From positions 1 to 14,080 of the forward strand of contig PMIG01000268.1 in NCBI GenBank assembly GCA_003157055.1: DNA of 14,080 nt, written 5' to 3'. This DNA comes from Bacteroidales bacterium. Its GTDB lineage: Bacteria > Bacteroidota > Bacteroidia > Bacteroidales > VadinHA17. The notes under the pieces are model-generated. The model was not told where the DNA came from and searched no databases. It saw only the letters and a program-made list of their open reading frames with translations. Shown piece by piece: positions 7,173-14,080 of the stretch; within the stretch, counting starts at the first letter, position 1, and each line of letters begins with the position of its first letter. Both the position numbers and the translations under genes were made by a program.

Positions 7173-9998
7173 CTATTTCCTGCCTTTAAAGTTCCTGGCA
7201 TCAATATCCTTAGCACATCGGAATCCTACTGTTGCACTACGCTCAAATCCTGGCGAAACCAGCAGCATGATCTGGGTTTTATCAAGCTCCTGTGGACCAC
7301 CTTCGATATACCACCAGCTGGAGTCAGGACGATAATAGCTTCCTCCCCTTATTATACTGAAATAATATGATCCGTCAAAATACATATCACCGGTCATCTG
7401 CCAGATATTGCCTACCATATCCATGACGCCATAAGGGCTCTGTCCCTTATTAAAAGCATCAACCGGAGTAGGCCTGTCAAAAGCATTATTGCAGTTTGTA
7501 CCATAAAATTCATCTCCCCACGGCCATTTACGGTTATCAGTACCCTGTGCAGCCAGCTGCCATTCAGCTTCAGTTGGCAATCGCTTACCGGCCCACTTTG
7601 CATAGGCTTTCATATCTTCAATACTAAGATATGCAACAGGGTATTTTTCCTGTCCCTGCTTGAATGTACCTGATTCCCATTGCCTCAGGTACCGAGTCGT
7701 ATCTGCTGGTAAATAACCGGTTGCAACCAGAAATTCATAATACTGTGCGTTTGTGACAGGATACTTATCGATAAGAAAAGTATCAATCCTGAATGATTTC
7801 CCGCTTACATCGGGATAGGGAATGAAATCCTCCCTTGTAGTCACATTGAAAGAGAAAGTCCTTCCCGGCACCAATACCATTTCAGGAGGAGTGCTGAGTG
7901 CCAGCTTAGTAAGCTCCGGCCTGCTTATAAGCCATGGCTTTCCCCCTTTAAGCGTCAGAACATCTTCATCTTTAAGTAATTTGTTTTCTATTAATTGCAC
8001 CACAATTTTACCTTCATAATACCCGAAAAGATCTTTAACCCTGATCAGCGTATCTCTCCTGATCCTGAATTCTTTGAATGTCGTCTTATAGGAAGGAATG
8101 CCTTTCCATATTTTTGTAATTCCGCTTTGGGGATTAGCGATGCTGATGGTATCTCCCCTGAGTTCAGACTTTAGAATATCAGGAAATTCAGCTATGCAGT
8201 CGACTGATCCCTCTTTCCTGGTTCCGGAAAGCTGAGCCTGCCAGCCATCAGCCCTGGCAGGGATGAAAAGTTTCTCATTCCCAGTTTCGGGTTTAATATT
8301 TTCATGATTCCAGATGGAAACAAAATGTTTCTCTTTCGAAGGAGCTACGCTGAAAAGCCTGCCGGATATCCCGGCCGGATTCATATTCAGAACTGTATAA
8401 ATAGTCTTTTCACCTGAATTCCACTTGTTTACAAATACGTTATCAACTGTTGTTTCCACAAGCGGGGTCCAGTCGTTATCAAGGAAAGCGTCATTGTTCT
8501 GCCTGAGAGTAAACGTTGTTCTGGCCAGAAAATCAAGGTCGTTATTATAATCCTCACCTCTCCCACCTGGTCTTGCCATTTGAAGTTCAATGCCATAACC
8601 ATTGAAGAATGAGATGGCGATCTCCCGGTGCAATACATCTTCCCCAACGTCGCAGACTCTGAAGATGGCAAAATCAGGTTTTATCAGCTTATTGAGGTTC
8701 AGCTCGGGTGATAAGAAAATAGCGTTATGAACCCTGCCGGCAATAATACCAGGCATATCTTTTACAATAGCCATTCCCTCTGAATACATTATAACTCCTT
8801 TTCTGATGCTGTCAGCAGCATTTTGCAGTTCCGGGCTGGAATTTCCTCTCGAATCGAGAACAACACCGTCGGCTTCTGTCTCAGAAATGATCCGTGCCAT
8901 GCCTTTATACTCGTCTTCATTCCTTGTGCTTTTATCCCAGGGCATTGCTGAAATGAAAAACCTTGTTCCATACGTGCGGGAAAGCCTGCTAAAATTCCTT
9001 AACTGCGCTGTGCCACCCGGGAGATCTCTGTAAAGGTCCCATTGATTTCTCTGATCGAGTCCCAGCCTCGGCCAGGCTGGCCATATACAAAACACATCAA
9101 TGAACCCGAACTGTTCGATATTCTTTTTGAGCATATCCCCATAATTGTATTTCCCGCTAAACCTGTCATAAAAATCCCTGTCCCATGCCATCTCAAGGAT
9201 AATAAGGTAACTCTCCCTGATCCATGCAAGGTCGGCTCTTTCGAAAAGCCGGTTATCAAATTTTTCAAGATCATATAAATACCGGTCCCTGAACATAACT
9301 CTTAACCCTTGCTGCCATTCACCCCTGTAGATACCGGTATTTATATTATAAATGACTTTTGCTTTTGGAGGGAGAATGGTCTCATACCTTCTCTTTTGGC
9401 CGCCTTCGGTTTTCTGACGTCTTGCCAGAGCACAAACTGAATAATCCTTATCTGTAGAAAATGATGAGTAACCGAGTTCCCAGGCATTATCAGGAAGGAT
9501 GACCCTTACCGGCCTGAATCCGGGACGAAAGAGGCATGCCCTGGCAAGGTCATCAGGTCCGTAACCCGTAATATATACCGATGATTTGCTTTCTCCGAAT
9601 GGGACAATATTACTTAGTGAAACTGTGTCCTCACCTGAATTTTCAAACTGGATCTCTCCTGACCATTCTCCGGATGGATTAACTGTTGGGCTGAATCTGA
9701 TCCTGAGTTTTTTACCGGCAGAATAGATGTAACTTCCTTTCTCAATTGAAGCAGGAATGTCGACTGTGCTATATGATATGCCATCAGCGACGAAACTGAA
9801 TAATGGCATTTCGCGGGCAAAATCAAGTTTTATGCTATCGGATAGAAGAATGCTTTTTACTGACCGGCCATCACCTGAAATATTAACAACGGAGAGCAAT
9901 TGGGCTTCAGCAGCATTACCAGAAAGAAGAATCAGAGTGATCACAGACAGCACAGCTCTCTTCGTCAGAATGAAGATGCTTGTAATATTTTGCGGCAT
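7173..9998 (-). CDS. Exported glycosidase-like protein fused to a C-terminal SUMF1/FGE-fold domain
   Basis: This is a 941-residue protein with a Sec signal peptide (Lys13-Arg14, hydrophobic 15-27, likely cleavage after AEA near 32). Residues about 33-225 look like a beta-sandwich. Residues about 255-520 look like a TIM-barrel hydrolase, with strand-like segments FIDVFCIWPAWP, RFFISAMPWD, ADGVVLDSRG (Asp382), GVIMYSEGMA (Glu407) and PDFAIFRVCD. A beta domain follows (about 520-700). Asp382 and Glu407 are guesses for catalytic residues, and I cannot name the family. Residues about 706-932 are clearly a formylglycine-generating-enzyme/SUMF1 fold: MVLVPGRTFSF, FLIDKYPVTNAQYYEFL, WAGKRLPTEAEW, WPWGDEF, GNIWQMTGD, IIRGGSY and VGFRCAKD. 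The two cysteines that bind copper in true FGEs are replaced by Arg890 and Trp895, so FGE activity is unlikely. The domain may instead bind a ligand or glycan, as in other SUMF1-fold proteins. The gene stands alone, with no sulfatase or polysaccharide-utilisation genes beside it. Confidence 0.8.
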   Translation of the reverse strand: MPQNITSIFILTKRAVLSVITLILLSGNAAEAQLLSVVNISGDGRSVKSILLSDSIKLDFAREMPLFSFVADGISYSTVDIPASIEKGSYIYSAGKKLRIRFSPTVNPSGEWSGEIQFENSGEDTVSLSNIVPFGESKSSVYITGYGPDDLARACLFRPGFRPVRVILPDNAWELGYSSFSTDKDYSVCALARRQKTEGGQKRRYETILPPKAKVIYNINTGIYRGEWQQGLRVMFRDRYLYDLEKFDNRLFERADLAWIRESYLIILEMAWDRDFYDRFSGKYNYGDMLKKNIEQFGFIDVFCIWPAWPRLGLDQRNQWDLYRDLPGGTAQLRNFSRLSRTYGTRFFISAMPWDKSTRNEDEYKGMARIISETEADGVVLDSRGNSSPELQNAADSIRKGVIMYSEGMAIVKDMPGIIAGRVHNAIFLSPELNLNKLIKPDFAIFRVCDVGEDVLHREIAISFFNGYGIELQMARPGGRGEDYNNDLDFLARTTFTLRQNNDAFLDNDWTPLVETTVDNVFVNKWNSGEKTIYTVLNMNPAGISGRLFSVAPSKEKHFVSIWNHENIKPETGNEKLFIPARADGWQAQLSGTRKEGSVDCIAEFPDILKSELRGDTISIANPQSGITKIWKGIPSYKTTFKEFRIRRDTLIRVKDLFGYYEGKIVVQLIENKLLKDEDVLTLKGGKPWLISRPELTKLALSTPPEMVLVPGRTFSFNVTTREDFIPYPDVSGKSFRIDTFLIDKYPVTNAQYYEFLVATGYLPADTTRYLRQWESGTFKQGQEKYPVAYLSIEDMKAYAKWAGKRLPTEAEWQLAAQGTDNRKWPWGDEFYGTNCNNAFDRPTPVDAFNKGQSPYGVMDMVGNIWQMTGDMYFDGSYYFSIIRGGSYYRPDSSWWYIEGGPQELDKTQIMLLVSPGFERSATVGFRCAKDIDARNFKGRK

Positions 9999-10202
9999 AA
10001 TTGCATTTATTTTATGATATCGCGGTAAATAATATTAACTCCGGAATTTGAAAAAATCATATCCAATTGCAAGATATAACATAAAGGTTAGTTAAGAATT
10101 GTTTATGCTTTGGAAAATTTGATTTCATAGATAGATGCCTTCAATTTTTTTTTTAATTAAATAAATTGTATTTTTAGGGTAGATTCTAAAGAATCAAGCT
10201 TA

Positions 10203-10409
10203 ATGCCTAAATCTATCAAAATATTAAAGTACTTCTTATTCTTTATCCTAATTGCAGCATCTGCAAGCTGTGCTCCAGTAAAAAAGAATCCCTGGGCTGA
10301 CAAGAAAAAGCAGGCGTCGAAAGTCCATGCGTCTCAGCTGGGCAGGAATAAATACTACTTTTCAGCCGGATACCAGAAAAAGCTTGCCAAGAATTACAAA
10401 AAGAAATAG
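10203..10409 (+). CDS. Small lysine-rich lipoprotein, function unknown
   Basis: This is a 68-residue protein. Residues 1-22 are a lipoprotein signal peptide (Lys3, Lys6, Lys9, then hydrophobic YFLFFILIAAS) ending in the lipobox SASC, with Cys23 as the lipidation site. The mature part of 46 residues is extremely basic: 13 Lys and 1 Arg against a single Asp, with three Tyr-containing basic stretches, ending NYKKK. No domain is recognisable. A charge-driven role, such as contact with LPS, peptidoglycan or nucleic acid at the envelope, is only a guess. The ATG follows a small inverted repeat, GATTCT-AA-AGAATC (10182-10195), and a weak TATTTTTA -7-like element (10169-10176). The stop lies 10 bases from that of the convergent hydrolase gene. 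The lipobox and normal coding context favour a real gene. Confidence 0.7.
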   Translation: MPKSIKILKYFLFFILIAASASCAPVKKNPWADKKKQASKVHASQLGRNKYYFSAGYQKKLAKNYKKK

Positions 10410-10419
10410 TCTGCTTCTT

Positions 10420-11187
10420 TCATTCATCACACACCATTTTCAATCCGTCATAAGCTAACATTATCCCAGCCGGTAATTCTTCAGAAACGTTTTTTGCAAG
10501 GCCCATCTGGTGGCTGATATGAGTAATGAATGCTTTTTTAGGCGAAATCTCCCTGATGAAATCAATTGCCTCGCGCAGGCTGAAATGTGAAATGTGTTTT
10601 TCCTTCCTAAGGGCATTTATAACCAGGTACTTTACTCCAATAAGTTTTTCCTTGCTCGATTCAGGGATATAGCTTGCGTCAGTGATATAGGCAAAATCCC
10701 CTATACGGAAACCAAATATTTCAAGGTTCATATGACGAACCCTTATAGGAATAATGTCAATTCCCCTTACATTGAATAAATTATCATTAATAGTGTTGAG
10801 CCTCATTTTTGGAATCCCGGGGTACTGATATTCTGCAAATACATAGGCAAATTCGCGCTTAACAGCTTTCTGAACCCTCTCTTCAGCATAAATATCAACA
10901 GCATCCTGGCTACGGTAATTAAATGCCCTTACATCATCCATTCCTGCAATATGATCCTTGTGTTCATGAGTAAGAATAATGGCATCAAGTTTTTTCACAT
11001 TCTCCCTGAGCATCTGCTGACGAAAATCGGGACCTGCATCAAAAACAATGGTTACCTTTTCCGTCTCAAGGAGAAGGGATGTTCTGAGCCTCTTATCATG
11101 GGGGTCCTTTGACTGACATGTCTCACATTCGCAAGCTATTACCGGGACACCCTGCGAAGTGCCTGTGCCAAGAAAAGTTATCTTCAC
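10420..11187 (-). CDS. MBL-fold metallohydrolase, PhnP-like
   Basis: This 255-residue cytosolic protein is of the metallo-beta-lactamase fold. Metal-site residues are visible: THEHKDH (73-79, giving His74, His76, Asp78 and His79), His152 in VRHMN, Asp170 in YITDAS, and His201 in HISHFS or His223/His226 in THISHQMG. An N-terminal GTGTSQGVP and the cysteine cluster Cys19, Cys21, Cys24 (ACECETC) match the structural zinc site of PhnP, a cyclic phosphodiesterase related to RNase Z and PqqB. No phosphonate (phn) genes are near, so the substrate is not shown; a general phosphodiesterase is likely. The start is GTG (11185-11187). An in-frame TGA lies seven codons upstream with no ATG or GTG between, and Lys-Ile-Thr-Phe-Leu-Gly-Thr-Gly is the usual beginning. 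It is transcribed away from the methyltransferase gene, from a good promoter. Confidence 0.88.
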   Translation of the reverse strand: MKITFLGTGTSQGVPVIACECETCQSKDPHDKRLRTSLLLETEKVTIVFDAGPDFRQQMLRENVKKLDAIILTHEHKDHIAGMDDVRAFNYRSQDAVDIYAEERVQKAVKREFAYVFAEYQYPGIPKMRLNTINDNLFNVRGIDIIPIRVRHMNLEIFGFRIGDFAYITDASYIPESSKEKLIGVKYLVINALRKEKHISHFSLREAIDFIREISPKKAFITHISHQMGLAKNVSEELPAGIMLAYDGLKMVCDE

Positions 11188-11205
11188 ATCAAAAATATTT
11201 CATGA

Positions 11206-11236
11206 CAAACCTAAATTAAAATTCACTAAATGCCAA
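11206..11236 (-). promoter_or_regulatory. Promoter of the PhnP-like gene
   Basis: On the minus strand TTG (11236-11234) and TAGGTTTG (11213-11206) are separated by 20 bases, matching both parts of the Bacteroidota consensus. The start site would be near 11199, leaving only about a dozen bases of leader before the GTG at 11187. This is the best-formed promoter in the window. Confidence 0.55.
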
Positions 11237-11280
11237 CTCAATCATATTTTTTATTTCAATTCTGGCAGAACTAAAATTAT

Positions 11281-11288
11281 TATATTTG
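11281..11288 (+). promoter_or_regulatory. Candidate -7 element of the RsmI-like gene
   Basis: TATATTTG is an exact TAnnTTTG match, 13 bases before the GTG start at 11302. Transcription would begin near 11294-11296, so the message would be almost leaderless. No good TTG stands about 20 bases upstream, which lowers confidence. Confidence 0.4.
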
Positions 11289-11301
11289 TTAAACAGAAAA
11301 A

Positions 11302-12015
11302 GTGAACGGCAAGATTTACCTGGTACCTGTAACCCTGGGCGGAGAAGACTACAACTATGTGATCCCTTCCGGTGTAATCTCGATAACGCGGGATCTGAGG
11401 TATTTTGTTGTCGAGGAGATCAGAAGCGCCAGAAGGTACCTCAGGCTGATAGATAAGTCATTCCCTATTGAAGAGAGTAATTTTGAAGTACTTAATGAGC
11501 ATACCGGCGATAAGGATATAAGCAATTATCTGGATCCTTGCTTTGAAGGTTTTGATTTGGGTTTAATGAGTGAGGCCGGCTTGCCTGGAATTGCTGACCC
11601 GGGAGCAAGACTGATTAAAACTGCGCACAAAAAGGGCATAAGGGTAATACCTTTGGCTGGTCCTTCCTCAATTATAATGGCTCTCACCTCTTCGGGTCTG
11701 AATGGACAGAATTTTACTTTTAACGGTTATCTGCCTGTTAAACAGCCTGAAAGGGAATCAAAACTAAAAGAGCTGGAAAGAAGGTCTTGCGACGGGTTTG
11801 CACAGATCTTCATCGAAACACCATATCGCAGCCAGAAAATGCTTGAAAGCATTCTAGAGATTTGCAATAAGGACCTTATGCTCTGCATTGCTGCTGATAT
11901 AAGTCTTCCGTCAGAATCAATTCTGACGTTGAGCATCTCTGACTGGAAATTAAAAATTCCTGATCTGAAAGACAGGCTTGTGGTCTTCTTATTCTGTAAA
12001 GAAACTACTTTTTAG
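11302..12015 (+). CDS. RsmI-like SAM-dependent methyltransferase (tetrapyrrole methylase fold), short form
   Basis: The product is 237 residues, about 50 shorter than RsmI, which 2'-O-methylates C1402 of 16S rRNA. Seen motifs are IYLVPVTLGG (5-14), MSEAGLPGIADPGARL (the SAM/substrate-loop counterpart of RsmI SDAGTPLISDPG), PLAGPSSIIMALTSSGLNGQ, NGYLPVKQPERESKL and IFIETPYRSQKMLESIL. The C-terminal extension of true RsmI is absent. From memory, Bacteroidota carry this short paralogue besides full RsmI, and its target is unknown to me. It may modify rRNA or another RNA, but this is not shown here. The GTG start (11302) is supported by an in-frame TAA four codons upstream (11290-11292) and by no other start between. 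The tail overlaps the last 11 bases of the convergent FKBP gene. Confidence 0.85.
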   Translation: MNGKIYLVPVTLGGEDYNYVIPSGVISITRDLRYFVVEEIRSARRYLRLIDKSFPIEESNFEVLNEHTGDKDISNYLDPCFEGFDLGLMSEAGLPGIADPGARLIKTAHKKGIRVIPLAGPSSIIMALTSSGLNGQNFTFNGYLPVKQPERESKLKELERRSCDGFAQIFIETPYRSQKMLESILEICNKDLMLCIAADISLPSESILTLSISDWKLKIPDLKDRLVVFLFCKETTF

Positions 12016-12499
12016 AGTTCGATTTTAACCTTACAAGGTAAATATCATATAATAAAGTCGTATATGCCGGCATGATAAAGCCGGATGTTCCGTAAGCAAG
12101 ATAAGAAGGAACTACTATCTTAGATTTACCACCGGCTTTCATATAACCAACTGCCTCGTCAAATCCTGCAATAAATTCACCTACTCCTGCTTTTCTTTTC
12201 AGGGTATCTGTAGTCCCATAGTTTGTTCCGGCTTGTGTACCGTTGATGTCATAAACGGTAAACATCAGAAAAACACTATCACCGGTAACTACCTGTGCTC
12301 CTGTTCCTACTTCTGTATCCAGATAATATAATCCGCTTGCCTTTTTCACATAATGAAGCGTAGAGTGGGTGGTAAGATAAGACTGGATATCTGCTTCCTC
12401 TTCCTTCTCAAACTTTTTTGTCAGATTACAGGAACTTATTGATATTATGATAATTCCTGCAATAACTGATAACCCGATACTGTTTTTTAACTTTATCAT
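12005..12499 (-). CDS. FKBP-type peptidyl-prolyl isomerase lipoprotein
   Basis: The product is 164 residues from the ATG at 12499, or 165 from an adjacent in-frame GTG at 12502; ATG is preferred. Numbering here is from the ATG. The signal is lipoprotein type: Lys-rich start, hydrophobic LSVIAGIIIISI, lipobox SISSC with lipid Cys24. After a Glu/Lys linker and KKASGLYYLDTEVGTG, the FKBP domain covers about 60-160, with KRKAGVGEFIAGFDEAVGYM, KAGGKSKIVVPSYLAYG and IMPAYTTLLYDIYLVRL. The usual FDSS stretch that gives the FKBP active-site Phe and Asp is replaced by a divergent AGTNYG, so prolyl isomerase activity may be weak and a chaperone role is possible. It should face the periplasm. It lies 40 bases after the GldI-like gene, with no promoter seen between, so it is probably the last gene of the operon with that gene and the DHH phosphoesterase. 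Confidence 0.88.
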   Translation of the reverse strand: MIKLKNSIGLSVIAGIIIISISSCNLTKKFEKEEEADIQSYLTTHSTLHYVKKASGLYYLDTEVGTGAQVVTGDSVFLMFTVYDINGTQAGTNYGTTDTLKRKAGVGEFIAGFDEAVGYMKAGGKSKIVVPSYLAYGTSGFIMPAYTTLLYDIYLVRLKSNSKK

Positions 12500-12539
12500 C
12501 ACTTATAATATTTAATAAATTAACGGACTCAATGCATTT

Positions 12540-13061
12540 TTATTGCTGCTCTCCCCTGATTCGGACACTATACACTACTATGGCCCGTGAAGGTATTTTC
12601 TTTCCATCACCCGGTAAACCATAGGCCATGAACGGAGGCAGAATAAACAATGCCTCACCACCTTGTTTGAGCATTCTTAATCCCTGGTCAAGGCCGGATT
12701 CCAGACTGGTTTTCCCAAGTATTATCACTTTCGGCCCGAGCTCCCGTGAAGAATAGCATGGAGTACCATCAAGCAGGGTGCACTCATAATCCATCTCGAC
12801 TTTGTCCTTGTCAGCCAGGTAATTTCCTGTTCCTTCCGTACTGATAAAATACCATAATCCGGAAGGAGCCTCTTTCATTTTAAGGTTTTTTCTTTCAATA
12901 TAGCTCTCAATACGTTCCCTGTCCTTCCTCAAAAGATACCTGTTGAGATCAGCCATTTCACTCTTTCCGCGAACCTGATGAACAGCTGACTTATCATGGG
13001 AGGTATTGCACGATAGAATTATCATGGAAAATATTGCAACTGAAATGATTCTTTGTCCCAT
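12540..13061 (-). CDS. GldI-like FKBP-type peptidyl-prolyl isomerase lipoprotein
   Basis: This is a 173-residue lipoprotein with a signal ending at IILSC (Cys18). A charged helical stretch (about 35-62, DLNRYLLRKDRERIESYIER) precedes SGLWYFISTEGTG and the FKBP domain (about 68-170): LDGTPCYSSRELGP, LESGLDQGLRMLKQGG, FILPPFMAYGLPGDGKKIP and a final VVYSVRI strand. The YSS-x-ELG and YG-x-x-GD-x-KKI features resemble GldI, a lipoprotein PPIase needed for gliding and type IX secretion in Flavobacterium; many Bacteroidota that do not glide keep it. It probably helps fold outer-envelope proteins. The ATG starts 2 bases after the phosphoesterase stop, so translation is likely coupled. No other gld or T9SS gene is in the window, and the name GldI is assigned by resemblance only. 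Confidence 0.82.
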   Translation of the reverse strand: MGQRIISVAIFSMIILSCNTSHDKSAVHQVRGKSEMADLNRYLLRKDRERIESYIERKNLKMKEAPSGLWYFISTEGTGNYLADKDKVEMDYECTLLDGTPCYSSRELGPKVIILGKTSLESGLDQGLRMLKQGGEALFILPPFMAYGLPGDGKKIPSRAIVVYSVRIRGEQQ

Positions 13062-13063
13062 CT

Positions 13064-14080
13064 TCAGCCAATCTTGTTAAACCTTGTGAAATTCTCCTTC
13101 AGAACCTTCTTAAAATATCCGATGGTATTTTCAAGAGTACCAGGATACTCTCCACCGGATGCATTCTGGTGTCCTCCTCCTGAAAAATATTCAGAGGCAA
13201 ATAAATTCACAGGGAATTTCCCTTTGGACCGAAATGAAATTTTAATAAAACCTTCCTTTTCAATAAACAGCGTTGAAAAGATAATTCCGCTGATTGAAAG
13301 CGGCATATTTACAAATCCTTCAGTATCGCCTTTAGTATACTTAAAGGCTGCCAGATCACTCCGGGTAAGAGAGATATATGCAGTCTGATATTCCGGGATT
13401 AGAACCATTCTCTCATTAAGCGAGAATCCCATTAACCGCATCCGGCCTTCAGAGAAGTTATTGTATATGAGATTAAGTATCCTTTCCTTACCAATTCCAG
13501 TCTCAAGGAGGTCAGCAACGATCCGGAACGTCCGGCTTGTGTAGTTACCATACTCAAAGTTTCCTGTATCGGTGATTATACCTACATATAATGCTTCCGC
13601 GTACGACTTACTGATGAAAGGGCCGTCATTCATCAGGGTAATAAGCTCATGAACAAGTTCGGAAGTGGAACATTTTGAGGGGTCAGAAATCATAAGACCG
13701 TTAAAATCAGCTGGTTCAAGATGATGGTCAATTATTATCTTCTGTGCTGATGAAGAATTTATAAGCTCTTCTGACTCTCCGAGCCTGCTTGTTTGGTTGA
13801 AATCTAGCATTACAATAAGGTCGGCATCGGCAATGAGCTTTTTGCATTTATCTCTTTGACGGATATATATATTAATAAGATCTGCACCATCCATCCATTT
13901 CAGAAACTCCTGCAGGTTATTCGGGGCAATCATTTCCACACTCTTACCCTGGGCTCTAAGATATTGATATAATGCCAGCTGCGCCCCGATTGCATCACCA
14001 TCAGGATTTATATGGCACACTAACAGTATATTCCCGGATGATGAGAAAAGTTTTATTAATTCTTTTGTATATTTGGATAA
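13064..14080 (-). CDS. DHH/DHHA1 phosphoesterase, NrnA-type oligoribonuclease / pAp phosphatase (5' end outside window)
   Basis: The open frame runs to the window edge and gives 338 residues. A GTG at 14018-14020 is internal: the upstream codons (LSKYTKELIKLF...NILLV) are the normal start region, so the true start lies just beyond 14080. DHH motifs, numbered from the edge, are HINPDGDAIGA (23-33), MLDFNQTSRLG (91-101, Asp93), IIIDHH (115-120) and GIITDTGNFEYG (167-178). They supply the two-metal site. The DHHA1 substrate-binding domain ends with GGGHQNASGG (301-310). NrnA-type enzymes degrade 2-5-mers of RNA left by RNases and dephosphorylate pAp; this cytosolic role is inferred from the family. 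A pGpG/c-di-AMP-related function cannot be excluded. It leads the operon with the GldI-like gene, whose ATG is 2 bases after this stop. Confidence 0.9.
   Translation of the reverse strand, partial: LSKYTKELIKLFSSSGNILLVCHINPDGDAIGAQLALYQYLRAQGKSVEMIAPNNLQEFLKWMDGADLINIYIRQRDKCKKLIADADLIVMLDFNQTSRLGESEELINSSSAQKIIIDHHLEPADFNGLMISDPSKCSTSELVHELITLMNDGPFISKSYAEALYVGIITDTGNFEYGNYTSRTFRIVADLLETGIGKERILNLIYNNFSEGRMRLMGFSLNERMVLIPEYQTAYISLTRSDLAAFKYTKGDTEGFVNMPLSISGIIFSTLFIEKEGFIKISFRSKGKFPVNLFASEYFSGGGHQNASGGEYPGTLENTIGYFKKVLKENFTRFNKIG

Noticed and set aside
13064..14020. NrnA-type gene starting at the GTG at 14020
   Set aside because: The frame stays open for 20 more codons to the window edge with typical family sequence, and starting at the GTG would cut into the beta strand before the HINPDGD metal motif.
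1..14080. CRISPR arrays, tRNA or rRNA genes, insertion sequences, phage or defence genes
   Set aside because: No direct repeat-spacer pattern, cloverleaf tRNA, rRNA stretch, transposase or integrase motif was seen. Gene-free regions are few and short.

Overview
The window looks like a chromosomal segment from a member of the Bacteroidota, probably Bacteroidales or a relative. The evidence is the gene families: a Bacteroidota-type LptD, a GldI-like lipoprotein PPIase, a short RsmI-like methylase of Bacteroidota type and DnaA sequence style. Several intergenic regions also carry the TAnnTTTG -7 element typical of this phylum, there is a C/G-rich palindromic intergenic repeat of a kind common in these genomes, and most genes lack a clear Shine-Dalgarno. 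Nothing points to a plasmid, phage or insertion sequence.

Layout. Bases 1-629 hold the end of rpsR, then rplI and a hairpin terminator. A palindromic repeat (631-686) separates these from a leftward unit, lptD followed by ridA (3715 to 687). Facing away from lptD is a secreted cell-wall amidase with a C-terminal SPOR domain (3755-4951). The two genes share a 39-base intergenic region with candidate promoters that face each other. Behind the amidase, about 4988-5379 reads in two frames as a wrecked piece of an MCE/MlaD-type lipid-transport gene. An AT-rich 360-base leader (5380-5739) follows, then dnaA (5740-7170).

dnaA converges, with only 2 bases between stops, on a leftward 941-codon gene. 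That gene encodes an exported protein joining a glycosidase-like N-terminal half to a C-terminal sulfatase-modifying-factor (FGE/SUMF1) fold that lacks the FGE catalytic cysteines. Next come a tiny lysine-rich lipoprotein (10203-10409), a leftward PhnP-like metallo-beta-lactamase hydrolase (10420-11187), and a divergent rightward RsmI-like SAM methyltransferase (11302-12015). A leftward operon closes the window: a DHH/DHHA1 phosphoesterase of NrnA type (5' end off the window), a GldI-like FKBP lipoprotein and a second FKBP lipoprotein.

Functionally this is mostly housekeeping and envelope biology: translation (L9, S18), replication start (DnaA), LPS export (LptD), peptidoglycan cleavage (amidase), nanoRNA or pAp turnover (NrnA), periplasmic folding (two FKBPs) and imine detoxification (RidA). 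I did not find a convincing undescribed multi-gene system. The least ordinary items are the glycosidase-like/SUMF1 fusion, the decayed MCE gene, the basic mini-lipoprotein and the face-to-face promoters at lptD/amidase.
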